Assembly (NCBI GenBank): GCA_037074615.1
Contig: CM073542.1
Coordinates: 22,577,568-22,641,567 of the forward strand
Direction: 5' to 3'
Length of the DNA stretch: 64,000 bases
DNA from: Leucaena leucocephala
Lineage: Eukaryota; Streptophyta; Magnoliopsida; Fabales; Fabaceae
Shown: piece by piece, positions 1-13,620 of the stretch
Layout: every line of letters starts with the position of its first letter
How positions within the stretch are numbered: the first letter of the stretch is position 1
Notes under the pieces: model-generated
The model's database searches: none
The model's input: the letters and a program-made list of their open reading frames with translations, nothing else
Told to the model about the DNA's origin: nothing
Made by a program: the position numbers and the translations under genes

Positions 1-2067
1 TCCCTTATCTGCAATTTTTAACACCAAGTAAAAAGATACCGACTAATACATGACAATGTAGAAACTAAGAGATCCAAACAAAAAATTCAGATGGACTGCT
101 TGCACACTTGCAGAAATTTTACCTCTTTGACCTCCCCATAAGCCCCAAATATTATACGAAGATCATCATTTGATACTGATGGATCCAAATTGAACACTAC
201 AAGAGTTCCTTGGTTGATGTCTTTTTCAGAGGGGTTGTCCTGAACAGTAGTATAAAAGATTAAAATCGCATAACAGAAATCATATTAATTATATCTTAAA
301 TGTAGTTAAAAAAAAAATCAGACCTTAGGGATTGAAAAATGAATGTCAAGTTTTCTTCGTCTCAAGGGCTTGTTTTGTAAAGCACGCATTGCAGTCCGAG
401 CATCCCGAATATCATAGTAAGATATCATCACAAAACCCCTATGCTTGCATGCAGTGTACAAAGTTCTAATATCCCCATATTGCTGTCCAAATAAAAAGAT
501 AAAACAATAAAAGAAGAAATACAGAATCAAAATTAAGACTGAAAAAATATAAAGAAGATACAACATATAACCGATCCTCCATGTAGAACAAAAAAAAGTA
601 TAATTAAAAAGTAAATCATTCAAACATCAACTGCAAGTATCTCTCACCAAAGCAGCACAATGACAATTAAAAAGTCAGAGAAAAAGAAAGTAGTAGATAC
701 CAAAATGTTGGTTGTAATACTAGTGACATATTTTTAGGCTTAGCTCCAAATTTCCCAACATTTTGTGCAATTTACCCTGTTTTTTTAGGCTTCGTTGCAT
801 TTGTTATATTATGGGATAGATGCGCTGCAGTCCATTAAACATATAGGCCTGCAGCATCTTTTGGTTAAAAAAACATAGAAAGAAACAAAAAGAAAAATGA
901 GAATGTTAGGGTAGTAGAATCGTTCCTATGCCAAACTATCAAACTATCAAGTTCTTGGAAGTTTAAAGACAAAGAAGGTGGAAAGTTTCCATCTACTTTC
1001 CACTGTCTTCTTTAAGATAAATATAGGCAGAGAGAGAGTATTATTATTCAACTGTTCTTCGCTCACAATCACCATATGGATAGGAATAAATTTACTATAA
1101 AGGAGGGAACTAAAATGAGCAAAGAAATTCAACTAAAAACGCAAAACCACAATTTATAAAAGCATAAAAGTTTAGACAAACTTCATTGAAACACTAGCTT
1201 GAACGTAGAATACCTCAAATAGTGATCTTAATTCGGAATCCTCAACGTTACTATTAATGTTTCTCACAAATAATGTTCTTGATGGATGTTCTCCATAGGG
1301 ATGCTCCCCAGCCACAGGTCCCACACCATTTGGAAGTACGTAATGACCAATACCATTTGAAGAAACTCCGTCAGTAATGCACATCTTTGACATGCCAATC
1401 TTAAGACTCTCTTGGGGCTCAAAATCCATTTCTAGCCCTCCTCCACTATCAAACAAATCATTGTCATCCAAATCCTCCAGTTGGCTGGGCAATCTACTCA
1501 GGTCAAAATCATCTGTTATCCCAGCTAATAGCTCTTCTTCATCATCAGGAAGCATGTTTCCAATAGCATTTGTTTCAACATCTTCAATTGGATCATACCC
1601 TTCAGCTTCTTTGTGGTCTTTATTAAACATAGGCATGTTATCATCAAAAGGTTGGCCATAGCGCACTGAATCAGGGAAATTCACTGCATATTGACAATGA
1701 AAGAAAAAGGGGGGAAAAAGACATCAGAAATCATATCAGGTGACTCCAGCATTGCATGTGTAAGAGAATCCCGAGCTTACACTTTTCGTGTGGAAGAACA
1801 GGCAGAGAACTTGAAAACAAGCTAGCAGCACTAGATGCATGATGTGCCCCAGACCCATGTGGTATCCCCCAAGCACTGCTTTCCACTTTTTTAGCAACAC
1901 TGAGTGGAGAGATACCAGAAGGACCTATAAAAACAGTGTGCATAACTGATTAAAAAACATGAATTCTATGCTTATAACTGAATGTTTGCATTACACATAA
2001 AATAAGAAGCACCTGCTGATCCACAGGCTGACTTAGAATCCAAAGAATGCTTATCCTCTGACCCCAT
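1..2067 (-). CDS. MEI2-like RNA-binding protein, 5' part of gene (C-terminus beyond window)
   Basis: Plant MEI2-like proteins are RNA-binding regulators of meiosis and meristem growth. Exons read on the minus strand with matching phases: 2067-2013, 1924-1781, 1683-1214, 482-324, 239-123 and 8 to below 1; all introns are GT-AG. The N-terminal part is acidic and low in complexity. RRM1 starts at RTLFVRNI (RNP2), crosses the 1213-483 intron and carries RGFVMISY (RNP1). RRM2 begins at GTLVVFNLDPSVS and is cut by the window edge, so the diagnostic C-terminal Mei2 RRM is not visible. The ATG at 2067 is the first one in the exon after a spliced leader; an upstream coding exon is not excluded, since some family members have longer N-termini. 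Family assignment is confident, the subgroup is not. Confidence 0.93.
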
Positions 2068-2078
2068 TGAATCGCTTT

Positions 2079-3410
2079 CTAAAAGCAGAATAAGAATAAA
2101 GAAAATGTGAGTAAATATCTGAATATCAACTATGGAAAGACAATATAGTCAGAACTATAGTGAAACAAATTTTTCATGGATCATCGCAAAATATTGCCAC
2201 AATTAAGCAAGGAAGGAGTGTCATAATTCAGTATCCCTAAAGACAGGCAAAGGTTTCCTCATTATTCTATATCATTGCATCGGATATTCCGCCCAATGGG
2301 ATAATTAGTACAAAAGTACAACCTCCAATGAGATGTGTCCAGTTTAATTAACCAACAACTGTAGCCACGACAGCATGTTGATCAACAGCACTTCTATAAG
2401 ATGGAGTTGAATAATTGAAATGGAAATTTAGTAAGGAATCAAATGATTCTATAATGGATGCATTTTGTTGAAGAAACAACAAAAGCCAAGGAATGTTGGT
2501 TCTCATGGGAATCCATTTTCTCTCCATTTTATTGGTCCATAAAGAGAAAGGCAAGAGGGGGTGAGGGGGAATGGAAAATTAAATGAAGTGGCAAATGGAC
2601 CGAACTATAAAAAAAGATATGGCAGTAGGTTATTACAAAGTTCTAGCGTATTCATTTGTGTCCTTTATGCTTCCAAACAAGAGCACTGCAATTTCCCTGC
2701 CTTTCCCTCGAATAAAATATGCCAACAAAAGAAGTAACAAACACAACTTTCTCCATTCTGATCATTCTTTAAACATACCATGTTCACTCCCTTCTATTAC
2801 GTTTAACCCCCTTTATCAAGCTGTCTATAATGGCCGGTGAGAAAAAAAAACACTATTTCGACTCATCTAGAATTCCAAAAGATGACGTGCTTTGTAGTTT
2901 GTAATCATAAGAGCATAAATATATATATATATATATATAATAAGATGGCCAGATTAAAGGAATTAAAGAATAACGGTGAAGCTAGAGAACACTTGAAAGC
3001 GGATAAAATATAACAAAACCGAAGCTTTTCACAACTGCCTAATAAGCCACAAAGTCCCAGAGCAAAATGACCCAGTCAACAATAATCCACAGATTATACG
3101 TTCTGTAAGCAAAAATGCAAAGTTCTATATGACTTGAAGAAACCACAACTGAAACTGATAAGAGTCAACTTAAGTTCCAACCCGAAATCAGCAAGCAAAT
3201 TGAATTAATAGTAGCATCCCCACAAGAAATATACAGTTTCTCAGTTCTCACCAACAGCTCGAGATTAATTAGCCAAAATTCTAAAATCCTACTTGCTAGG
3301 TATCGCGATCACATGCAGCAGCAGAAGGAAAACTAAAAGAAAGAACCGTTTCAAATTTGAAGAATTAGAAAGCGTGAAAGAAAGTGAAAGGAGAAGAAAA
3401 CATATGGTAC
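2079..3410 (-). other. intron in the 5' leader of the MEI2-like gene
   Basis: A donor (CCAG|GTACC, minus strand at 3411/3410) and an acceptor (CTTTTAG|AAAGCG at 2079/2078) bound a 1.3-kb intron between a non-coding first exon, running from about 3411 up to roughly 3770, and the exon holding the ATG. The leader is purine-rich on the plus strand. An (AT)n tract lies inside at 2918-2939. Long leader introns are common in plant regulatory genes. Splice sites were read from consensus only. Confidence 0.6.
2918..2939. repeat. (AT)n microsatellite
   Basis: About ten AT dinucleotides within the leader intron of the MEI2-like gene. Confidence 0.9.
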
Positions 3411-3799
3411 CTGGAGAAGAGAAGAAAAGAGAGTGAGGGAGGCGCTAGAGGGCGTCCATGGAAGATGGATAAATTTTCTAGCTGACAGTGTAAACAACTG
3501 TGTTGATCACGGAAATTGGGTAGGGAGGGAGAGTTTCGTAGAAGCAGAGATATTTCTTCCTTTCACTCCTCTACTTCCTCCTCCATCGCCGGAAAACCAG
3601 AGTAAGAGAAGTGAGAGAAAATTTCACGACTTTAAATTAAGGGGGAAAAAACAGAGAAAAACACAGAAAAAAGAGTAGGAATCAAGAGCGAAAATCAGAG
3701 GTAGAAAAAGAGAGAGCGAGAAATTATTGGAGGGAAGAAGAAGAACTAGTACGGGAAAATTAAGTAGAAGATACTTAGAATTTCATAAAAATGTATATT

Positions 3800-5956
3800 T
3801 TACAGTGAAAAATGGAAAAAAATAAAAAATAAAATAAAAAGATACGTGTTATGTTTTCTTTTCTCTCTCAGTTTCGCTGTCTAGTCTTCTGCACTGAAAT
3901 TGTGCCGTATTTGAATTTCTTTTGGCGTCCGTTGACACGAACGTATTCAAGGAATCCTTGAGCCCTGTCCGGCTCTAAAATTAATAATTAATAATATATG
4001 TGTGTCTGTAATATTAAACACACACGTCACTTAAATTCAATTTATTATTATGTATTTTACTTTTTTTACAAAATGTGATAGCAGATTTTCGGGTTATTCC
4101 TTGCATTGTTTTAGATTGTATTTTGTTTCTAAAATCTTTTAAAAAATAAATTTCTTTAAATCCAATAAATATAAAACTTAAATTTATATATTTAACCACA
4201 ATAATTCATACATTATTAGGTTAAAAAAAGGTACTTTTACACCACATAATATACTAATATTTGAATGTTATTGTTAGGAGAAGTGTTTAAATTTACCCTA
4301 TATTTGTTTGGATAATCAAAAATAAAAAAATATAGGGGAAGAGAATTTTTCGAATTTTTTATAGTATTATTTTTTTCTAATTTTTTTGTTTCAAACTATA
4401 GTGTTAGTGGATGTCTAGAATAAAATTATCACAAATAATACATGTATCTATAAAAAAAATTATAAGAAAGATGCATGGGGTGCTCATATAACCAAATCTA
4501 AAATCATATTTATAGTGTTATCCTCTGAATAAATACTACTGAACCTAAATTCATAAATTAATTATTAAATATTATTTTCAATTTATATTATTATCCTATT
4601 AAAATAAGTAAATATTCAATTTTTTTAAATAAAAACTTTCTATAATTTTTATGTGAACAATCTAAATTTATTATTTAAGAATTAAGATGAGTATATCAAA
4701 CAAATATTAAGGAAAGTATAATTGATTATATATGAAATTTTTTAAATTTACATAACTCATGTATCAATTAAAAATTTTAAATTATAAAGATTAAATTAAA
4801 ATTATCAGAACCAAAAGAAAAGGTTAATATGGTCCTGTGGTAGAAAATTTCCACATGACCTATCATTATTTTCTCTGGATTAGATTTAAAATAAAATTTT
4901 AAAAAATCGAATCATGAACTTAATCCACTTATAGATTGTTTCCTGATAATTTGGATTAATCCTTTTCTTAGATATTTTTGTTGGGACAATAATTTTGGTG
5001 GATATTTTAAGGGCTTTTAATTTTTTTTACTAATAATGGAATTTTCGGCGCTGAATGATTGATTAAACTTAAACGAAAGTGGCGGTACTGTATAACCGAC
5101 ACGTGGTCAAGCAAGAAGAAAAGTGGGACGACTTTTTACTCAGCGTGGGCAAATCAGGTTGAGGAATGGGGCAAGGAAACAGTAACGCAGGTGAGAGTGA
5201 GCGCAGAGGAATATTACAATAGCTACAGACAGAAACAGTAGTGACGTTGTATTGCGCAAACTGAGTCCACTCGCCTTTTTGGCTGCGAAACTTTCGGGAT
5301 CACCTTTAAGCAATCGAGTCGCGCCACGTTGCTTATTGCTTTTTGGGGCACAAACTTAGCGTGCCAAGGTATATTCCACTTAAAAATTTATTGTGTTTAT
5401 AAAACATTTTGTGAGAAATTTAATTTATATGCTTCTAATATTTAATGGGTGAATTTAATCTTAAATATAATATTTTAATTTATTTTATATATAATATTTA
5501 TTATTTTTTAATTAATTTACATAATTTATAGGTTAATATATAATATAATATTATATATAATTATTTGGGGAGATAATATTATATGTATTATAATTAAATA
5601 ATTTATTTAAATTTTTTAAATTGTCTAAATTAACTATTTTGGCCTTATGTTGAAGATGAGAAGAGTATAATTTATTTGAAAAAGGTAATCCCTATTGGTT
5701 GGTAAAAGATACCATGCATTGCGTGAAGAAAAAAAATTCTACAAAAAATAGGCATGCATATATACTTAAAAAGTACAACAAAATTCGAATACTTTTCTTA
5801 AGAAGTATTTCAATCTTGATTCACGTGAGATACTAACGTTTTTTTATTATATCTAATTAGCTAGAATTCATAGCAAGAACTGATTCACAATAAGGTCAAA
5901 AAGTTGCGGGCTTTTTAAGGCGAAGGGGCATGTTACTCTGGTAAGTTTACTCTAAT
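3800..5956. other. gene-free AT-rich spacer with one GC-richer island
   Basis: No credible coding exon is seen. The stretch is AT-rich apart from 5040-5370, which has clearly higher GC and promoter-like motifs and is listed separately. Confidence 0.6.
5095..5106 (+). promoter_or_regulatory. overlapping DRE (ACCGAC) and ABRE/G-box (ACACGTGG)
   Basis: ACCGACACGTGG joins a dehydration-responsive element core to an abscisic-acid-responsive G-box with no spacing. It sits in a GC-richer island (5040-5370) in AT-rich DNA. The nearest gene start is the MEI2-like leader on the opposite strand, about 1.3 kb away. Function is inferred from motif identity only. Confidence 0.4.
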
Positions 5957-6137
5957 TTTAAATAAATTTAATATTAATCATTTATAAAAATTAAAGTATA
6001 ATCTTATGGCTAAAAAAATATTTATAAAAAATTTATAAAATTAATAATTATAGGAATTCTCATACTAACAATAGAAATTAAATTTATATTCTTATAAAAT
6101 ATAAATATATTTTTTATTATATATATTAACTATTTTT
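5957..6137 (-). repeat. SINE-like family C, diverged copy
   Basis: The minus strand aligns by eye with the better-kept copies at 29229-29405 and 61140-61330: a start near GTTAATATA, a degenerate B-box-like AAATTTAATTTC, then a body containing GATTATACTTTA. Strongly diverged; limits approximate. Confidence 0.4.
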
Positions 6138-6298
6138 TTAGTTGCTCACCTGATTCATTAGAATCCTGACTATATCTAGATTCCACTTGTATCACATATC
6201 TAATTATAATAAGTGAGTTTTCTAATAGAAATTTTCTATATATACTAAAATTTAAATTTGAGACCTGGATACTGAATTTTATACAGTCATTAAAAAGG
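6131..6298 (-). repeat. SINE family A, diverged copy
   Basis: On the minus strand it shares the family's order: degenerate promoter region, AACTCACTTATTATAAT, GATATAGTCAGG, AATCAGGTGAGCAAC, A-rich tail. It directly abuts a family C copy, suggesting insertion of one next to the other. Confidence 0.5.
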
Positions 6299-6503
6299 TG
6301 ATGGGTCCGGTCCATGGTTTGTTGTCAACTTATGTGGGTTCAGATGCTAAACCGGAAATTCTGGCCTCATCCAATTCGTTTCTCAATACATCTGTTGGGC
6401 CCTTGTTTTATTATTTTATATCTTGGGCTTTAGTTGGACCTTTCTTTTATGGGCTTTATTCTTTAGCCTCTTTACTATCTTAAAAGACTTGTATTGAAAA
6501 GGT

Positions 6504-6705
6504 CATATGGCACCAATAGGATTGATCTGAGTAGTAAATAATTTGATATTGCTTAAATGATATTTTGAGTTTAAGTCTTGACATATGCAAAAAACCTCTG
6601 TTGAGAGACTCACCCATCATAACTAGATGTGCGATACAGGTCGGATCTATATATAGTCGGGATAAAGCCCCAATGAATTATGTAGACAAAAAAATGACAT
6701 ATGGC
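6504..6705 (+). repeat. tRNA-derived SINE family A, copy with 8-bp target duplication
   Basis: The element occupies 6512-6697 (186 bp) between direct repeats CATATGGC at 6504-6511 and 6698-6705. The 5' part has a tRNA A-box-like GATCTGAGTAGTAAA and a degenerate B box (GAGTTTAAGTC); the 3' end is A-rich. Head promoter, A-tail and target duplication together indicate a SINE. Related copies lie at 15974, 23693, 6131 and 55190. Confidence 0.7.
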
Positions 6706-9700
6706 CAACATTAAAATCCTTTCAAAATTTGTATAAAAAATTATTTTCAATAAATCTACAAAACGAGAGGATTAGTCCTATTTCTGATGAAAGAAACCCT
6801 AGGTTTACCTAAAAAAAGACTTTCATGTTCCAATACCATACTAACAAGAATTAGGTATAATAAAAATGTTTAATATTTCATAACATAACAAATTAATATT
6901 TAAATTATTACTAAAAGTATCTATATTTAATATCAAAAAATGTGTATATAAGAAAATATCTATCCTTGCCAAAAGAAAGTTTTCCAACACCATCATGTCT
7001 TCTCTTTTAAGATATGGTCCTTTGCCATTGGGGATTAATTTTACAACTTGTAACAAAGAGATTCTCTATTCTCTCCTATATTGCAACTTGCAACACCATC
7101 ATGTCTTCTCTATTCTTAAAAAGTGTTAGTCGATCATGTAATTATTTATTCAATATAAAAAAAATATATTCCTTCCTATCTTTAATATAAATCACTTATA
7201 AACAATTATATAATCTATAATATAAATTATTTTAAAAGTAACTAATATTTATTTCTCAATTTTACACATGTAATTAATACCTAAATATGGCTTATTGTAT
7301 TTTTTTCTCTCATTTTAAATCTTATATAATACGGGTAAAGTTAAAAAAAATCAATTTAAGATATATTTAACAAGTTAATTTTTATTTTTTAATTTAATGA
7401 ATTAGTTGAGGTGACTTAGATCAGGGGAATTAATTTTATAATTTAGCCCTTCATTAGAACAAATGACCGTAATAAAGTGCTTTTTAAGAATTAAAAACAC
7501 AAAAGCATGGCAATAACTTGTTCCAAATTAAGGAGGGGGTGAGATTGAAAAACAACACACACATATATTTCTCCTATATTTAGGATTAACTTGAATTTCA
7601 TTATAAAATTATATAAAGAATTCATTTTTTAAAGAGGTGATACTTTGTTAATATTATTCATTGAAGTAATAAATAATTGGATCCAATACTCCATATGTGA
7701 AGCGCATGCCTTGAGGTTACGTTTTTCAAAAAGTAATGGTATTTGGATTTTATTACAAAGAGGCTGAAATAGATGACTGGGCATGCATGCTGGTGCTGGA
7801 GCATTTATGCAGGCCATGTGTCTAATAACTCTCACAATTATTCCTTGCATAAATACCCATACCTCGTGGTTTTCCTGCCCTCCTGGGGTCCATTTCTTTC
7901 TCCTAGATTCTCTTGTAAATAATTATTACTATTTGAGAAAACTATTTTTACAATATATTTTTTTTTTTCAATTTTTAATTTAGTTCCTACCACTTTTTTC
8001 TCTTCAATAAATTATTTTATTTTATTTTATTAATATATTTTAATTTCTTTATAAAAATTAATAGTGCTAATAGAATAAAGTTATGGAGATTAATAGTACT
8101 AAAAGCTTAAATTAAAATATTCTATAAGTAGAAATATAAGAATATGTACTGAATTAAAAGTTATAAAAAAATATGTGTACTTATAAAATAATTTTCCCTT
8201 ATCATTTTCACGTTTTTATATTTATGATGTCAATAAATTTTTGTAATAAAAAATAAGAAAATATGAGCTTTTTGTTTATTTTTCTCTAACGGTTTATTTA
8301 GTAGGATTAAAGAGTTTTTATGAGAGTATAAATGAGATTTAAAAATTTATTTAGTATAATAAAAATTAGTATAGAATTTATATATATATTTTTATAAATT
8401 AGGACAAAATGGTCTAAAATATTTTTTTTATAATTTTGAAAGATTTATAATTTGGGAATGATTAAAGTTGTCAAATAATTTTATAATTAAGGTAAAATAG
8501 TTTAAAAAAATTTTACTTTCCCTTCTATCATTTTAATTCTCAATTTTTTTTATTGAACTGAAATAACAACAAATATTAGAAATAGAAATGACTTCCATCA
8601 TACCAAATAAAGGAAGTGGGAGAATTTACTTTAACTTCTATTTCTATTTTTATACTTCTACTTTCTACCTATTAAACATGGTAAAAAAGATTTATTGTTT
8701 GAAAGAATTCATAATCCTTTTTATGTTAATCAATTTAAATACATAAACATATTAAAATTAAATTTAAACTTAAAATCTCATATAAGTATAATAGATAATG
8801 TTATCATTGGAAGATCTTACAATAGTTAAAGAGTTTATAGTCTTTGAATCTACACGTACATGCATACGTTTGTGTGGCTAGACAACTTTTTTGCGCATTA
8901 TAAGGAATCTAAGGAAAGCTACACATTTCACAATTTATAAGTAGAACAATTTATTTTATATAAAATTTTATCTTTTATATATTTATTTATTCAAAATAGC
9001 CCCATATATGAATAGTAAAAACTACGACACACCTCAAAATCTCAAGATCTAATACAAGGGATTTAAGTCTAGCATACCTCCTAAAATGAAGAAATTGGAA
9101 GAGATAGGAATTTTGTTCTTCTTTTATTTCCTAATTTAAAAATATAATTATTATTCATTTGTCAATTTTTTTAAATGAAATCATTAAAAACTTATCTCCT
9201 CTGCCTTCAGTCCTTCTTAAACCAAATAGTGGATTGATTTGTAAAATCTTGCCCAGTCTAATTTAGGAGAATAGAAATAAAAAACAAATTGCTACTTTTT
9301 TGTTTTAAAATTAAATAAAAAATTAAAAATTAAAGAGATTATAATTGGATTAAAGAATAGGTGAAGGTTGACCAAAATGGGAGGCAAAAATGGTACAAGA
9401 AACGGGTACGGATACCAAAAATTTATTTAAAAACAAAAAACAAAAGAGGTTGTAGGGAGAACAAGCGAGGCACATGGAATGGGATATGCCACATGACTCA
9501 ATCCTTCCACTAGTTCCCTTCTTGGAAACACAAATACCACCCCATTTCTCCCCCCCTCTCTCTCTCTCTCCTCCACATCTCCCTTTCTTGTTTGTCTATT
9601 TCATATAGGCCTAATTCAATTAATTTTTTTATTTTATTTATAAATAATAAAATAATTTTTTTATTATAATTATAAGACATATCACTAATTTTTTTTACAA

Positions 9701-11480
9701 ATTTCCCCATTCTCCCATTATTAAAATACCTGTGCATGTTACTAAAACAAGGTAGATTATGTATATTTAATAAAATAAAAAACGTATCAAATTTTTCCTT
9801 AATTCTAGTAAACATATTAAAAATAATTTAGAAATATAAAAATTCTTTATAGTCTTTATTCGATTAAATTTTAGTCTATAAATTTTGGTTTAATTACAAT
9901 TCAATTAACATAATTTTTAATTTAATTAAAATTATTTTTAAATTATTTTAAATTTGAGATTAATTTTTTAAAAATTGTAAGTACGAAAGGTCTTTAGCCT
10001 TCCTAATAAATATATTTTTTAAAATTTAAATTTATTTCATAAAGATTAGACTTTTTAACACCTCTACCAAATGCTTATTAATAATTCATATAATTTTAAT
10101 CGTAAAAAATATTAGCCATTATATTTGAAAAATAAAATATAAAGAATACAATTATTGTTTAAAAAATAGTTTAATATTTTAAATGATTAAAATTAAAAGA
10201 ATTTAGTACTAGTATATTAAAATTTAAAAATTAAATTTTAAAGGAGTAAAAATTAAAACAAAATTAACTAAGATCCAAAAATTGAAAATTAAAAATATGA
10301 TCCCAACAAATATAAAAATATGAACAAAAGAATACGTATGTGCTAGTAGTATAATTTTTAAATAGTGATAATATAGCAAGAGATTAGATAAAATACAAGA
10401 TAGGAAGGGGGTTGTGGGGCTCAAGGTGGGGTAGGGAGGGAAAGGTGCCAGGTGGCAGAGAGAGAAGGAGAATGAGTGGGCGATGATATGATATGATCCC
10501 AAGCAAAAGGCAAAGGAGAAGAGAGAGAAAATGAAGGCACATGGGTTGGTGTTTCCTTCAAGGGATTCATGTGATCACCACATGTGTTTTTGTGTTCTTT
10601 GGGTCCCACCCTATCAATTTTCCCTTTTTACCCCTACTCTACCCTACCCCTCTTCGTCTTTCTTTCTTCGCTTTCCTTTTCACTCTTTAATTTTACTAAA
10701 TCTTAGCTTTATAATTTTTTAATTAAGTATATAAGAAATATATTTTATTTAAAAAATATATTTTTATGGGGGGAGGTGAAATAGAAAAAATATAGATGAT
10801 GGAAAAAATTATAAAAATGATCAATAGTAAAAGTATGATATAGTTTAGTAATATTTAATTTATTATTAATAACATAATTTAAAATTTATATCTTTTAGAG
10901 TTTTTTTATCATTTTCCTAGAACAAAGTATATTATAGATCATTAATACAGTAATATAATATATAATTAATAGAAAAAAATTAGTTAAAATTAAGATATTC
11001 TTTTAAGATATTTTATAAATAGGATCATATCTATCCTAAAAATTATATCTTATATATAGACGTGAAGGAAACAAATCTACCGATTTTCATTTTTTATTAT
11101 TTTATTTCAATCAAGTTATATGGACTTTGTCATTTAGTGCCCGTAAATTCTCACCTAGGTGACAGATCATGTACTTAATCCCTTGTAATCTCAAATAGTA
11201 GTATTTGTCCTTTTAAATAAAAAAATTAAAGTTTTTTATATTTGATTAAAAATAAACTGAAAATATTTTGAATTTATTAAATGAAATAATAATTTATTTA
11301 TAATACTATTTATTATATTCTATTATAAAGTATTTAATTTTAGAATTTATAATTATTTTAAATAATTACTTTTAGCTATAAGTAAAAAACTAAAATTGTA
11401 AAATTTATATTTATAAAAGAAGTTATTCATTCATAAACAATAATAAATCTTATTTAATAAAACAGAAAAAAAAAAAAACA
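6706..11480. other. gene-free AT-rich spacer
   Basis: No exon with recognisable protein similarity. Low-complexity CT/GA stretches occur at about 9550-9572. A GC-richer, purine-biased stretch at 10380-10720, including CACATGTG near 10577, looks promoter-like but has no adjacent gene; the nearest start is 1.1 kb downstream. Confidence 0.55.
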
Positions 11481-11743
11481 GTCAGGCTAATAGAAAGAGA
11501 GGGAAGGCATGGGATGGCCACACTCTAAATGAGGGGCGTGATGATCACCACCAGCAAGGCGAGACTCCCAGCGGAAACATGGTGGCTAATTGCGAGGCCA
11601 AGACCGGTGGTGGGCCCAGCTTCGTTGGCATTGACATTTCTGGAGCTCCACAATAATTTAAACCTTCCCTTCTCCATCCTCCTCCTCCGCCTTCCCTCCC
11701 CTCTCTCCCAATAACACTTTCTCTCTCCTAATTCTCTCCTTCT

Positions 11744-12172
11744 ATGGAAGAAGCACAGAATTCAGAACAAACCCACATTCCCATACCCGCATTCCCCTCC
11801 AAACCCGACAATGCCTCTGACCCCGACATCGCCACCGGAGTTCATGACTCTCTCCGGCGCCGCCGCCGCAGCAGAGACCGACCCATCACCACCAGCAGCA
11901 GGAAGAAGACAAAGACGACGAAGATGAGCTCTGATGAACAGAACACAGAGAAAGAAGAAGATCAAGAAGAAGAAGAAGATAGGGAAGAGATAGAGAAGAA
12001 GATAGAGGCATTACAGAGGATAGTTCCAGGTGGTGAATCCTTAGGAATGGACAAGCTGTTCGACGAAACTGCAGGTTATATAATCGCATTACAGTACCAA
12101 ATCAAAGGTTTGAGAGCTCTCACTAGCTTATTCGAGAGGTTAGAGAGAGACAAGTCAAAACTTGGAGGTTGA
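11744..12172 (+). CDS. PAR1: atypical (non-DNA-binding) HLH protein, PAR1/PAR2-like
   Basis: This 142-residue single-exon protein has an N-terminal Pro/Ser-rich tail, an Arg cluster (RRRRRSRDR), an acidic stretch of about 20 residues, then a helix-loop-helix at about residues 83-130 (helix 1 KIEALQRIVPGG, helix 2 DKLFDETAGYIIALQYQIKGL). The basic DNA-contact region is replaced by Glu/Asp, as in PAR1/PAR2, which in Arabidopsis are nuclear factors of shade avoidance acting by dimerising with other HLH proteins. The ending LERDKSKLGG also resembles that group. The first ATG lies behind a long pyrimidine-rich leader. IBH1-type or other atypical HLH proteins are alternatives, but the GG-loop and the C-terminus favour PAR. 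Function is inferred from the family. Confidence 0.85.
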   Translation: MEEAQNSEQTHIPIPAFPSKPDNASDPDIATGVHDSLRRRRRSRDRPITTSSRKKTKTTKMSSDEQNTEKEEDQEEEEDREEIEKKIEALQRIVPGGESLGMDKLFDETAGYIIALQYQIKGLRALTSLFERLERDKSKLGG

Positions 12173-12179
12173 TCATCGT

Positions 12180-13620
12180 CGTCGTAATCTTCATCTCCTT
12201 CAACTTGTTCTTAATTACGACTACTTCTCATCAATATCATAACCGAGCCAATCCCTTGGATTTTTTTTTTCTTTCTTTATTTCTCCTTCCTAAGCTTTTA
12301 ATATCGTTTCCCTAGCTTTAACTACTTTTCATTGGGATCAACGAATATCTCATCCCATGCCTTCATTTTTTTCTCTTTTGTTAGATTTTGGAAAAGCTAT
12401 AGTTCGCAGTTCTTACTGCGTTTTAACTCTGTTTCACTGGAATCATCAGTTTGACCTTTTTATTTCTTAGAGAAGAAAATCGATCTTCCCCCATGTTATA
12501 TGGCTTTATATTAATTACTACTTTCACATTAAGGGATGATATATATATATATATATATGAATTTATGGTGAGAGGAGGTATGTTGAGTTTGTTGTGGTAG
12601 GAATCTTACTGAGTCTCTGTTTCATAATGAACTGTAGTGGAATAGTGGTAGTGGGAGTGTGTGAGTCGGAGATTTTACTAACAATTTTTATTTTATTTGT
12701 AATTTTTTTTGTGTTGTTTAAAAAAAAGAATTATAAAAAGAATAAATAAATAAATAAGTAGGAGTTTGATAGCAGATACATGAATGTGGGGGTGTTGGGG
12801 AGGTGGGGCCAAGGTGTGATGTCTATAATCTGAATGGCAGCATAAATTGTGCAAAAGTTGCGCTTATAATAGACAATGGTGGTGCTATGTTTCAATATAT
12901 ATCTTTTAATAATAAAATGGTCTCAACTCTTCTTGACTATAGAGAGAGAGAGAGAGGGAGGGAGGGGAGAGAGAGAAGAAAGCTTGAAGCAAATCACTAA
13001 GTAGCATTTAATTTGCTTCAAATTCATACAGTTAATAGTTACTTTGTAATTAAGTTTGATCATTTTGAGGCATTTGGATGTAAAGGTGAAATTCATTGAT
13101 GATGTTTGATTGGTAATGTTAAAAATTAACAGTGACTTTCATAATTGGATATGATTTTATTAAATGGTTGATAAGTATCATGTTTATATTTTCTCATTTT
13201 TTTTTATAAGATCCAAATTATTAAATTGAATGATTTAAGAAATATGTTAAAATTACTTAAAATTAATAAATATCTAAGAAACATGTTTTTTTTTATAAGA
13301 GAATAGGTGAGAAAAATGAATATTAGGAAAAAGATAATGACAAATAATAGAGAGAAACGAAGAGAATAAAATTAATGAGAATATATTTAAATTTCACACA
13401 ACCACAAATAAAATATTATATCAAGGATGAATCAATTCAAAAGTTTGGATCTTATTAAAAATAAATAAAGGAATACTTTTTATTACTAAGTAAGATTGAA
13501 GTATTATCTAGTTTAAATAAGAATATTCTTTTTAACAATTTTTTTCCTATTCACAATATTCAAATGGATTTTTTTTAAAAAAAAATTGTTATTATAAAAT
13601 TTATTAGCTAAACGTATCTA
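12180..13620. other. 3' flank of the HLH gene and spacer
   Basis: Holds the likely 3' untranslated region, an (AT)n tract at 12540-12558 and a GA-rich tract near 12940-12980. No further gene is seen. Confidence 0.55.

Noticed and set aside
5059..5241. 60-residue open frame in the DRE/ABRE island
   Set aside because: No recognisable domain, and the interval looks like promoter sequence; kept only as a regulatory observation.
10380..10722. Possible microRNA precursor near CACATGTG
   Set aside because: No long stem-loop with a known miRNA sequence could be recognised by eye.
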